From contig CAAFXE010000333.1 in assembly GCA_900766915.1 (NCBI GenBank), positions 1 to 64,000 on the forward strand: a DNA stretch of 64,000 nucleotides. The letters are read 5' to 3'. Shown here piece after piece: positions 1 through 7,809 of this stretch. This DNA is from Lachnospiraceae bacterium. Lineage in GTDB: Bacteria; Bacillota; Clostridia; Lachnospirales; Lachnospiraceae. Under the pieces are notes generated by a model. The model saw nothing but the letters and a program-made list of their open reading frames with translations, did no database searches and was not told where the DNA came from. How positions within the stretch are numbered: the first letter of the stretch is position 1; the number at the start of each line of letters is the position of its first letter. The translations under genes were made by a program, and so were the position numbers.

Positions 1-48
1 AGGTGGCTGTGAACCACCTTGAAAATCACATATATCTGTTAACTTCAT
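1..48 (-). CDS. hsdS: Type I restriction specificity subunit HsdS, N-terminal fragment cut by the window edge
   Basis: Only the first 16 codons are visible, reading off the left edge. They begin MKLTDICDFQGGSQPP; the stretch DFQGGSQPP is the hallmark opening of an HsdS target-recognition domain (usually followed by K). HsdS reads the bipartite DNA target and holds two HsdM and two HsdR subunits. The ATG follows a purine-rich AGGG site about nine bases upstream and lies 71 bases after the hsdM stop, as expected for an hsdMS operon. The rest of the gene, and probably hsdR, lies outside the window. Confidence 0.7.
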   Translation of the reverse strand, partial: MKLTDICDFQGGSQPP

Positions 49-119
49 CTATATCATCCCTACAAATCCGAATTTATCATATATAAATCAACTAGTAAAT
101 TTCCTTACTCTCTATTTTT

Positions 120-1577
120 CTACCCTAAAAGCTTCTTAAGTTCTGCAAGTTCGACCTGTATCTCAGCTTCGATAGCCTCGATCTTACCCATAATCACATC
201 TGTAGGCTCATACTGAACTGCTTCGTATACAACTTCCTTGTACTTATTTATTGAGAGGTCATAATCATTGACTACAATATCTTCAACGGGAACAAAGAAA
301 CTCTGCTCCGTTCTTGCTCTATCGTTCTCTGCTTCCAGGTTATTAAATCTTTCAATAATATCCGAAATATCATTATCAGAAATTTCCTGACGTTTATCAT
401 CTAAGCTGAATCCATCAGCTTTCATATCATAGAACCATACCTTATCCGTTCCACCTGTCCCAGTTTTTGTAAAAACCATAATAGCTGTTGATACACCAGC
501 ATAAGGCTTGAATACTCCACTTGGCATAGAAATAACTGCATCTAATTTATTGTGATCAATGATTTCTTGTCTAATCTGCTTGTGAGCTTTACTACTGCCA
601 AATAACACTCCATCCGGAACAATAACTGCTGCTCTTCCACCCTTTTTTAAAATACGAAGGAATAATGCTAAGAAAAGAAGCTCTGTTTTCTTTGTCTTTG
701 TAACCTTTAATAAATCTGCTGATACTGCTTCATAATCTAAACTACCTTTAAAAGGCGGATTTGCTAGAATCAGGCTATACTCTTCAACATCTGTATTATT
801 CTCTGACAAGCTATCACGATAAGAAATATTTGGATTTTCCACACCATGAAGGAGCATATTCATGGCACCGATTCTTAGCATCGTTCTATCCATATCATTT
901 CCATAAAACATTGTATTATTGAAATGTTCACGGAGCTTTTCGTTTAAGAATAAATCCGCATGCTTTTCTCTCAAATAACTTTGAGCTTCAATAAGGAAAC
1001 CTGCACTTCCCATGGCAGGGTCTATAATAGTATCGTCTGGTCTTGGTTTTACCATCGCAACCATCAATTTAATAATATGTCTGGGGGTTCTGAACTGACC
1101 ATTTGTTCCAGCAGTTGCAACCTTTGAAAGCAAATATTCATAAAGATCACCTTTTGAATCTTCATCTCCTAGCTCCAGTTTATCAATTCCATCCACAATT
1201 TTTGATAACATAGCTGCAGTCGGAATTTTGAAGATTGCATCTCCCATATATCTTGAATAAGCTGAATCGCCATCTTGGTGTAGATTTTTTATAAACGGAA
1301 ATACACCAGTAGAAACAAGTTCGTACATCTCTTCTGCAGAACCGAGGTTCTTGAACTTGCTCCAACGATATTTCTGACACTCTTCTGGGAATATTGTTTC
1401 ATATTCTACGCCCAAGAAATTAGCTTCGTTTTCTTTAGTAGTCTCGACATCATCCAACTGCTTAATAAAAAGCAGATAGGTAAACTGCTCAATAACATCA
1501 AGCGGATTTGTGATACCACCAGTCCAAAAAGTTTCCCAGATTCTATCAATTTTATTTCTCAAATCACCAGTAATCAT
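120..1577 (-). CDS. hsdM: Type I restriction-modification N6-adenine methyltransferase HsdM
   Basis: The 485-residue product has the HsdM architecture: an N-terminal helical domain (about 1-130, opening MITGDLRNKIDRIWETFW), the joining motif GQFRTPRHI at 160-168, the SAM-binding motif DPAMGSAGFL at 186-195 and the catalytic NPPF at 273-276. Length is normal for the family. It would methylate adenine in the target chosen by HsdS, protecting host DNA and forming the core of the restriction complex. The start is set by AGGAG a few bases upstream. The next gene downstream is the hsdS start at 48. Upstream, 91 bases away, ends a PLD/helicase protein that is not a normal HsdR, so hsdR is probably beyond the left edge. 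Confidence 0.93.
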   Translation of the reverse strand: MITGDLRNKIDRIWETFWTGGITNPLDVIEQFTYLLFIKQLDDVETTKENEANFLGVEYETIFPEECQKYRWSKFKNLGSAEEMYELVSTGVFPFIKNLHQDGDSAYSRYMGDAIFKIPTAAMLSKIVDGIDKLELGDEDSKGDLYEYLLSKVATAGTNGQFRTPRHIIKLMVAMVKPRPDDTIIDPAMGSAGFLIEAQSYLREKHADLFLNEKLREHFNNTMFYGNDMDRTMLRIGAMNMLLHGVENPNISYRDSLSENNTDVEEYSLILANPPFKGSLDYEAVSADLLKVTKTKKTELLFLALFLRILKKGGRAAVIVPDGVLFGSSKAHKQIRQEIIDHNKLDAVISMPSGVFKPYAGVSTAIMVFTKTGTGGTDKVWFYDMKADGFSLDDKRQEISDNDISDIIERFNNLEAENDRARTEQSFFVPVEDIVVNDYDLSINKYKEVVYEAVQYEPTDVIMGKIEAIEAEIQVELAELKKLLG

Positions 1578-1668
1578 AATCTTCTCCTAGGAAAAATATT
1601 CTTCATCAGTTAATTCACATTACACATCTGATTTTTAATACTATACTATCACAATAATAGCCATATCT

Positions 1669-4149
1669 CTATATTAAATGGTTGTGATACCTTCTCCGAT
1701 AATAATCCATCACCCGATACTCAATGACATCCCTCATCTGCTCCGCAAAAACGTCCAGTCCAACCACGTCCCGCAGTTCTTCCCTCAGAGCCAACGCTAC
1801 TCCATCTTTTTTCACAAAAAATCCTTTCCCGGATTCCTGTAGAAAGTGAACCGGCATCTGCATGATTTTCTTCACATGATCCCTGTCCGAAATATTGCAG
1901 TATTTTGCGTAAGTAATATCCGTCTCCAGATCTTTCCAGTTAGTTCCCGTAGAAAAGAACTCTTTCCAGCTTGCTAAAAGCTCATCTTCCGAAACCTCCA
2001 TACGCACATCTCCATGATTGTAAAACGCCATCAGCACCGGCATTTTATATACCTTTGACATATTGGTTGTCTCAATCAGACTGATGAACTCTCTGCCAAT
2101 TCCCTGAAATAAAGTTTCTTCCTCACGGTTGAGCTCATTTAGCTCCTTCAAATAATCAAGATACCGTTTAAACGGGTTATCCTTGGAATGCGTCACTGCC
2201 ATCTGGTAAATATCATCATCCATATAGGTAAAGAGTTCCAATCTGGAAGGTCTTTTTCCTATGAAATCTTTGACTCTGAAATATTCATTTCTGATTTGAT
2301 TTTTCAGTTTCAAATGCTTCTTATCCATTTCAGCAAACAGATCGATCAGTTTCATATCAAAATCAATGAGACAATCGTCCGGGAAATCTGATCTGTCTGC
2401 CGGATAATAATGTTCCTTCTCTGATAGACTTTTTCCGGTCAGCAGAAAACGGACTCTTCCCGCCTTTTCATAATTTCCTATGAAATCCAGAACATTTAGA
2501 TATTCTTTCCCCTTACTTTTTCGAAGCCCTCGGCCCAGCTGCTGAAGGAATACGATGGGAGACTCCGTCGGACGCAAAAACATTACCATGTCTACGGAAG
2601 TGATATCGATGCCTTCATTGAACATATCCACAGAGAAAATAACTTTGATCTCTCCGTTTTTCAGTTTATCAATGGCAACGCTTCTATCTTCTGAATATTC
2701 TCCATCTGCATTGCTATAAACTGCTACCGACGGGATTCCTCTATTGCAGAATTCCTTTGCCATTTCTTCCGCATGTGCTCTGGAACAGCAAAATCCCAAT
2801 GCCCGCCTGGAGCCATATTTGCAATAATATTTATAAATCAGATCATGCCGATGTACATTTCCTATGTAAGTCTCATTCAGTTCTTTCTCGTCGTACCTTC
2901 CTCTGACAAGATGTAATCCCGAATAATCCGTGTCATCATAGATTCCATAGTAATGGAACGGAACCAGCATTCCTTTATTGATGGCATCCTTCAATGAGAT
3001 TTCATAGGGCACATTGTAATCGCAGATCTCATAAATGTTTCTGCCATCCATTCGCTCCGGGGTGGCAGTAAGCCCCAGCAGGAACTGCGGTTTAAAATAA
3101 TCCACAATTCTTCTGTACTGGTCGTTGACTGCATGATGAAATTCGTCGATCACCACATATTGGAAATAGTCCGGTGTAAAATATTTCTCATTCAGATACT
3201 CTTTCCTTCCAAGTGTCGCTACCGATGCAAATATCACCGACTTGTCCGTACATTTTTCTTCTCCATAAAAGAAACCATAATCGTCGGAACTGCGGACATT
3301 GCGAAAAGAGAGTGCTGCCTGCTTCAAGATTTCTTCTCTATGTGCAACAAACAAAACTCTCTCATAATCTTTCGAATCAAATGCAGCCAGGTAAGTTTTG
3401 CCCACTCCGGTGGCCGCCTGAACCAACGCCTTTTTCGCACCTTCCGCCCTCGTATCCTCAAGTGCACATAAGGCTTCTATCTGGGCTCCTCTTGGCTCAT
3501 AGAATACTCTGACTTTCGTATCTTCCTGTGCTTCCATCTCATATTTTTCAAGATCCTTAGAAACTGCAGGACGATGCCAATTCTTTGAGTATCGCTTTAA
3601 TTCATGATCATCTATCACAATGGAGTGATTTTCAAACAGTTCCTCGAAGGTCCCAAAAAACTGATCGTAGCTCTTCTGATCCGTTTTACTGCTGAAACGA
3701 TAATTCCATTCTATTCCGGAAGTCAGTGCACTCCGGGAAATATTGGAGGAACCGATATACAATTCGCTGTAATCAGAGTAGTGAAAGAAATAAGACTTAG
3801 GGTGAAAGGAGCGTTCTTTCTCGCTGTAAAATCGAAGGTCAACTCTATCCCCCAATTTTCTTTTAATCAGATACAATGCGGAAGGCTGTGTAATCCCAAG
3901 ATAGTTTCCAGTCAGAATCCGAATCCTGGCACCACGATCCAATGCATTTTCCAGTTCTTTCAGAAGCATTTTCACGCCGGATTCCATCAGAAATGAAACG
4001 ATGATATCCACACTCTCAGCTTTTTTGAGACTGTTTATCAACTGGGAATACAGCTGCATCCGCTTGTCCTTGTCCCCGGTCATGACCTCTGTGGAATAGC
4101 TTTCCACATAATCTGTATTTAATTGGCTTGCAGAAGCAAATTCAGCCAT
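1669..4149 (-). CDS. PLD-like nuclease domain fused to an SF2 (DEAD/DEAH) helicase, probable defence protein
   Basis: The 826-residue product starts with a phospholipase-D-like domain (about 35-180) carrying HPK at 116-118 and the family GSSN at 133-136. The expected Asp of the HKD motif is not in the usual place, so nuclease activity is uncertain. An SF2 helicase core follows: Walker A ATGVGKT at 246-252, DEFH at 335-338, TATPERMDG at 361-369 and a motif VI (QLGRGLRKSKG) near 535. The last 250 residues match nothing I can name. Such PLD-helicase fusions are common in bacterial defence islands and are often annotated as restriction-like. It overlaps the upstream methyltransferase by 31 bases, so the two are co-translated; hsdM follows. 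A role in anti-phage defence or DNA repair is an inference. Confidence 0.8.
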   Translation of the reverse strand: MAEFASASQLNTDYVESYSTEVMTGDKDKRMQLYSQLINSLKKAESVDIIVSFLMESGVKMLLKELENALDRGARIRILTGNYLGITQPSALYLIKRKLGDRVDLRFYSEKERSFHPKSYFFHYSDYSELYIGSSNISRSALTSGIEWNYRFSSKTDQKSYDQFFGTFEELFENHSIVIDDHELKRYSKNWHRPAVSKDLEKYEMEAQEDTKVRVFYEPRGAQIEALCALEDTRAEGAKKALVQAATGVGKTYLAAFDSKDYERVLFVAHREEILKQAALSFRNVRSSDDYGFFYGEEKCTDKSVIFASVATLGRKEYLNEKYFTPDYFQYVVIDEFHHAVNDQYRRIVDYFKPQFLLGLTATPERMDGRNIYEICDYNVPYEISLKDAINKGMLVPFHYYGIYDDTDYSGLHLVRGRYDEKELNETYIGNVHRHDLIYKYYCKYGSRRALGFCCSRAHAEEMAKEFCNRGIPSVAVYSNADGEYSEDRSVAIDKLKNGEIKVIFSVDMFNEGIDITSVDMVMFLRPTESPIVFLQQLGRGLRKSKGKEYLNVLDFIGNYEKAGRVRFLLTGKSLSEKEHYYPADRSDFPDDCLIDFDMKLIDLFAEMDKKHLKLKNQIRNEYFRVKDFIGKRPSRLELFTYMDDDIYQMAVTHSKDNPFKRYLDYLKELNELNREEETLFQGIGREFISLIETTNMSKVYKMPVLMAFYNHGDVRMEVSEDELLASWKEFFSTGTNWKDLETDITYAKYCNISDRDHVKKIMQMPVHFLQESGKGFFVKKDGVALALREELRDVVGLDVFAEQMRDVIEYRVMDYYRRRYHNHLI

Positions 4150-4718
4150 CGTTCTTCTCCTCTTCCCGGTCTTACATCCCCTGTAATCCAGTATTCTTTT
4201 ATCCTAAGGCAGTCGATTTCTTTGAGAAATTTCGTAAAAGACTCTATGGTGAAATCTGTAAAATACCGTCCATTACGCTCTCCCTCAAATTCACTGTATT
4301 TGAAAGATGTATAGATCACTCCGTTTTCTTTCAATGCAACTGCCATTTTCCCAAGAACCACTTTCAGTTCTTCCCTGGAAAGGTGAAGGATGGAGGAACA
4401 CGCCCAGATTCCATCATATTTTTTCTGTTCACGAAGCTCCTGAAATCGGCTATGCTTTACTTCAATTCCTGTATATTCACTGGCGATCCGGCAAAGTTTA
4501 CCGGAACCATCTACTGCATCTACCTTGTATCCCTGACTTAAGAAGTATTTTGTATCCCTTCCGGAACCGCAGCCAAAATCCAAAATGCAGGCACCTGGAT
4601 GAAGCTTTTCTAAGAATCTATCCTGTGTTTGCTTGAAATCTACAGAGACAGTTCCTGCCACGAAAGCTTCCGCATTCTCGTTATAATATTCCAGTGTATT
4701 GTCGTTTGAATTTGCCAT
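4119..4718 (-). CDS. Class I SAM-dependent methyltransferase
   Basis: A 199-residue Rossmann-fold methyltransferase. Motif I is ILDFGCGSGRD near residue 45, motif II ends in VDGS, and a conserved IWACSSILHL segment follows. It resembles the small TehB/UbiE-like methyltransferase group rather than DNA methyltransferases: no NPPY or DPPY motif is seen, so the substrate may not be DNA. Its 3' end overlaps the start of the PLD/helicase gene by 31 bases, which points to translational coupling and joint function. GAAGG nine bases upstream supports this start. Substrate unknown. Confidence 0.85.
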   Translation of the reverse strand: MANSNDNTLEYYNENAEAFVAGTVSVDFKQTQDRFLEKLHPGACILDFGCGSGRDTKYFLSQGYKVDAVDGSGKLCRIASEYTGIEVKHSRFQELREQKKYDGIWACSSILHLSREELKVVLGKMAVALKENGVIYTSFKYSEFEGERNGRYFTDFTIESFTKFLKEIDCLRIKEYWITGDVRPGRGEERWLNLLLQAN

Positions 4719-4805
4719 ATTGTGCTACACCTTCTCTGTCGGATACAACGGTTTGTTGCATTTCTTTATAAGAATACTTTAGCATACAGGGGATAGATAC
4801 TCAAA

Positions 4806-5144
4806 TTAATTTTCGGTTTTCTTTTCCTCTTTCTGATAACCAAGAAGACTTTTCTTACTGACCTTGCATAATGCCCCTTGAGGAGTAACCAGGACCACTT
4901 TTCCATATGCTTTTTTCCCGATTCGATCATATAATCTTCCCGCACTCACGCTGTCACCAAGAACTGTATATGGACTATTGGCTACATATCCAAGCTTACC
5001 AAGTCCCTCTAATTTCACTAGGATCGCTTCTTTGTCATATGCATTGTCAGGCTCTTTTTCCAGCTGAACCTTCATACCCGGTTTCAGAAATTCATTTCCG
5101 TAATAGTGCTTTGTTCCGGTTAATGTAAAATATACCTTACTCAT
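4806..5144 (-). CDS. Small HIRAN-domain protein
   Basis: The 112-residue product is nearly all one HIRAN domain: FTLTGTKHYYGNEFL, then a conserved EPDNAYDKEAILV and GKLGYVANS. HIRAN domains bind DNA ends or damaged DNA and are usually attached to helicases or nucleases; stand-alone copies occur in bacteria. The longer frame from 5162 is rejected because AAGGAGG at 5151-5157 sits six bases before ATG 5144. That site overlaps the stop region of the serine-rich gene upstream, so the two are probably coupled. Its position next to the helicase/methyltransferase pair fits a nucleic-acid role, but this is inference. Confidence 0.8.
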   Translation of the reverse strand: MSKVYFTLTGTKHYYGNEFLKPGMKVQLEKEPDNAYDKEAILVKLEGLGKLGYVANSPYTVLGDSVSAGRLYDRIGKKAYGKVVLVTPQGALCKVSKKSLLGYQKEEKKTEN

Positions 5145-5155
5145 CTTCTTCCTCC

Positions 5156-5632
5156 TTACCAATCCCAGTCATCGTCCTCCATTGCATCATCCACACCGGA
5201 AGCATAATCATCATCGCTCCAATAGCGATCCCAATCGTAATCACCGTCTTCATAGATAGCATTATAGCCTTCATCATAAGAATCCATAGAGCTGTAACTT
5301 TTCTTTGAAGAACTGCTGCCGGATGAATATGTCTTCTTGCTATTTGAAGTAGTATCGCTGCTCGTTTCATGAGAAGTACTACTGTTCTTAGTGTTTGATG
5401 AACTACTTGAACTCTTAGAGCTTCCGCTGTAAGAGCTGCTTCCGCTCTTATAGCTGTAAGAACTATGATCATGCAGGTAACAATAACTGCTTCCTTTCTT
5501 TGCATCATTGTTGCATCCGCTTTTGATACACTTTGGTGTGCAAGCGTCCATTAGGAATCCAGCCATAAGAAGAATTCCCACTGTAATTAAAATTGCCATC
5601 CCTGTGCTCATTCCATTTGAGTTTCTATTCAT
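5156..5632 (-). CDS. Serine-rich membrane-anchored protein with a Cys/His motif, function unknown
   Basis: The 158-residue product has a short basic or polar N-terminus, one hydrophobic segment (about 12-30), then a compact Cys/His motif of form C-x3-C-x4-C-x9-C-x2-H ending YCYLH, as in many small zinc-binding segments. A long Ser/Lys/Thr-rich low-complexity stretch follows (about 60-115), and the tail is very acidic and rich in Asp, Tyr and Trp (ends DDDWDW). The start at 5632 is chosen because GGAGG lies eight bases upstream; the longer frame to 5704 adds residues without a ribosome site. It probably sits in the membrane with the Ser-rich part extended. It precedes the HIRAN gene, whose ribosome site overlaps its end. 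No known family recognised. Confidence 0.65.
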   Translation of the reverse strand: MNRNSNGMSTGMAILITVGILLMAGFLMDACTPKCIKSGCNNDAKKGSSYCYLHDHSSYSYKSGSSSYSGSSKSSSSSSNTKNSSTSHETSSDTTSNSKKTYSSGSSSSKKSYSSMDSYDEGYNAIYEDGDYDWDRYWSDDDYASGVDDAMEDDDWDW

Positions 5633-5708
5633 AATCGTTTCCTCCATTCCAATCATACATTGCCATAATCTGAACCTCTCTTTCATTGGTTGAAATATTT
5701 TCAAAACT

Positions 5709-5840
5709 TTACAGTTTCCACGCTATATCAACAATACCCAAAAACTTTAAAATTCCTAAAATGGCAAGTATAATCACTTTAAACACGTAATAAAACATAA
5801 CGAACGGAAAGAATAAAACAATTAGTAGCATTTTTAACAT
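5709..5840 (-). CDS. Small hydrophobic membrane protein (43 residues)
   Basis: A short frame starting MLKMLLIVLFFPFVMFYY and ending DIAWKL. It is almost wholly hydrophobic, with two possible membrane segments separated by a Lys, and no charge cluster typical of a toxin. A purine-rich site (GGGGGTGATT) ends three bases before the ATG, which supports translation. It lies directly upstream of the serine-rich membrane protein in the same direction and may share its transcript. Function unknown; coding status rests on the ribosome site and clean hydrophobic composition only. Confidence 0.5.
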   Translation of the reverse strand: MLKMLLIVLFFPFVMFYYVFKVIILAILGILKFLGIVDIAWKL

Positions 5841-5977
5841 GTCAATCACCCCCAAAATCATTGCCATGAATTGTTGTCGTCTTATTTAACTACATTCTAT
5901 ATCAACAGTTGGGTCATAAAAATGCCACGAACATTCATTCGCAAACATCCTGTTGCATAATACTTCTTCTCACGAAA

Positions 5978-6013
5978 AAGGACACTTCTCTATCTCTCCG
6001 GAAAAGTGTCCTT
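5978..6013 (-). terminator. Intrinsic terminator of the recombinase-like gene
   Basis: A perfect 10-bp stem (AAGGACACTT with AAGTGTCCTT) around a 16-base loop, followed on the minus strand by a T run. It lies 32 bases after the stop at 6046. Confidence 0.85.
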
Positions 6014-6045
6014 GACATCTGTTGCGTCATAAATAAATCGGAATT

Positions 6046-6639
6046 CTATTGACGCATTTTTACATATTCTCTATATCTTCTCAAAAAAGTAGAATTACTA
6101 ATTCCAAGCATCTTAGCCGCCTCTGTACTATTAATTTTCTTCGTTTGATAATCCAGAAAAACCTCCTGTGCAGCAAGCTTATCTATCTTAATTTTCGCAC
6201 GTCCTTTATAATTTCCTTTTTTTGCAGATTGTTCAATTCCAGCACTTCTGCGAGAATCCAGGAACTTTCGTTCTGTACTATATAATGCCATTAATAAATC
6301 ATAGTATTGCTTACGATTTTTATCATTAATTATTAGCGACGACGAAATTACTTCATTGCCATAGCAAATTGTTTCTAACACTTTACGACAAATTACTGCA
6401 CTACGATTTCCCAGATTATTGATTGATTCAATCTTTATTGTTTTATCTTCCGGTCTTTGAACAAATAATTTATCTCCAGAATATCTCGTATTCGTTCTTA
6501 TTAACCACTCCAACTGATTCAGATATTGCATATTGCACTCTTTTAGCAATGCCCACAAATCTTCTCTGTTTCTTGCCGGAGTACGTTCGCTGATGAAGAC
6601 AGGAATAACATTCTCCCTTAAACTGTAAAAAAAAGTCAC
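6046..6639 (-). CDS. Serine-recombinase-like protein without a recognisable catalytic serine
   Basis: The C-terminal part carries the resolvase/invertase signature: the helix ending ERKFLDSRRSAGIEQSAKKG, the hinge YKGRAKIKI and a helix-turn-helix (about 155-195) with EAAKMLGISNSTFLRRYREY, which normally binds the recombination site. The N-terminus lacks the GYxRVS motif with the nucleophilic serine and starts in what should be mid-domain. A remnant of the resolvase core is traceable (RTPARNREDLWALLKEC). The start is GTG at 6639: GGAG lies eight bases upstream and GTGA overlaps the acetyltransferase stop by 4 bases, so the truncated form looks deliberately translated. It may be a domesticated DNA-binding protein or a decaying recombinase. 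Confidence 0.65.
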   Translation of the reverse strand: MTFFYSLRENVIPVFISERTPARNREDLWALLKECNMQYLNQLEWLIRTNTRYSGDKLFVQRPEDKTIKIESINNLGNRSAVICRKVLETICYGNEVISSSLIINDKNRKQYYDLLMALYSTERKFLDSRRSAGIEQSAKKGNYKGRAKIKIDKLAAQEVFLDYQTKKINSTEAAKMLGISNSTFLRRYREYVKMRQ

Positions 6640-7136
6640 AAACTTCTCTCCGCCAAAATTACACATTCAGCAGCAGTGCTGAATGTTTCCATTAGAAACT
6701 CAAAACCGTTTTTGATCCAAAAATGTTCAGCCTGAGGATTCCCCTTGACCCATGCTAATCGAATCGACTTAAATCCCACAGATTTCAAATACCCTGCTAA
6801 TTCCGCAATGATTGCAGACCCGATCCCTTTCTTTTGGACACACACATCGGTCATAAAAAATCCAATAAATGCAATTTTTTCTTCCGGATAACCATCGATC
6901 AGATCCATGACCGCAAGCAATTTCCCTGAGCCGAAATAACCGACATAATATTTGTTTTCAATTCCTGTATTAGGCGGAAGTGCAGTGAAATCATCTGCGA
7001 TGCTTTCTTCTGTCACCACAGGAGGACAGAATTCATAATACAAACTGTTTTTCGTACACAAATTATAGATTTGCGGGATATCGTCAATATTTAGTTTTCT
7101 TACTTCATATTTCGTGGAAAACTCTTTTTCATTCAA
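6636..7136 (-). CDS. GNAT-family N-acetyltransferase
   Basis: A 166-residue single-domain acetyltransferase. It shows the GNAT beta4-alpha3 region (FMTDVCVQKKGIGSAIIAEL), with the pyrophosphate-binding QKKGIG in place of the Q/RxxGxG/A consensus, and a C-terminal NPQAEHFWIKNGFEF typical of the family. It transfers an acetyl group from acetyl-CoA to an unknown amine. Its stop overlaps the GTG start of the recombinase-like gene by 4 bases (GTGA). Confidence 0.85.
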   Translation of the reverse strand: MNEKEFSTKYEVRKLNIDDIPQIYNLCTKNSLYYEFCPPVVTEESIADDFTALPPNTGIENKYYVGYFGSGKLLAVMDLIDGYPEEKIAFIGFFMTDVCVQKKGIGSAIIAELAGYLKSVGFKSIRLAWVKGNPQAEHFWIKNGFEFLMETFSTAAECVILAERSL

Positions 7137-7185
7137 AATTTTACTCCTGGCTTCTTCATTATGACTACAATCAGATTCATCCCAA

Positions 7186-7788
7186 TCAATCAGGCTTCCA
7201 CAATTTCCCTTCTTTGTAATGCTTTCTGCAAAGCGCTACATAGCTTTCATTGGAACCAAGCATAATCTGTGCACCTTCCCGTACGATTTTTCCATTGGCA
7301 TATCTGGTATTGCACTGGGCACGCCTTCCACACCAGCAGACAGTGGGAACTTCTTCAATAACATCCGCAATCTCCATCAGCCGTCTGGATCCCGGGAACA
7401 GATGATTTAAAAAATCCGTCCGCAGGCCATAGCATAGAACCGGAATGTGATAGAAATCCACAATATCAGATAACGTGTCCACTTCCTCCTCTGAAAGAAA
7501 CTGTGCTTCATCCACCAGAACTGCATCGACCTTCTTGCAGTGATACAAATATTCTGTATTTTCCGCATTCCAGATTACAGAAATCGTCTGTATAAATTCA
7601 TCCACATATTCTGCCGGAGCGGACAACCCCATACGAGATTGTATTTCATGTTCCCCGTCCCGGTTATCAGTCCTTGGCTTTAATAATACAGCGTATTGTC
7701 CACGCTCCTCATAATTATAACGAACCATCAGAATATTGGCAGATTTCGAACTGCCCATGGCTCCGTACCGGAAATATAATTTGGCCAT
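7186..7788 (-). CDS. tdk: Thymidine kinase
   Basis: The 200-residue protein matches type II thymidine kinase: P-loop GAMGSSKS near residue 10, the DEAQF box near 93-97, and the lasso region with a zinc site (CWCG near 152, CRKHY near 187; a Cys/His set in place of four Cys). It phosphorylates thymidine to dTMP with ATP in the salvage pathway. It stands alone between a GNAT gene and a WYL regulator. Confidence 0.93.
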   Translation of the reverse strand: MAKLYFRYGAMGSSKSANILMVRYNYEERGQYAVLLKPRTDNRDGEHEIQSRMGLSAPAEYVDEFIQTISVIWNAENTEYLYHCKKVDAVLVDEAQFLSEEEVDTLSDIVDFYHIPVLCYGLRTDFLNHLFPGSRRLMEIADVIEEVPTVCWCGRRAQCNTRYANGKIVREGAQIMLGSNESYVALCRKHYKEGKLWKPD

Positions 7789-7809
7789 TGATCACAACCT
7801 CCTTTATTT

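Noticed and set aside
1..19. AGGTGG...CCACCT inverted repeat that looks like a terminator after hsdM
   Set aside because: It lies inside the first codons of hsdS (GGSQPP) and has no U-tract.
3133..3996. Several plus-strand frames opposite the helicase gene
   Set aside because: Antisense shadows with no ribosome site and low-complexity composition.
4719..4805. Possible TTGAGT/TAAAGT promoter before the methyltransferase gene
   Set aside because: Weak -10 box; not distinguishable from background in AT-rich sequence.
6664..6685. Perfect 9-bp hairpin (CATTCAGCA/TGCTGAATG) near the end of the GNAT gene
   Set aside because: It lies within coding sequence (TFSTAAEC) and has no U-tract; probably chance.
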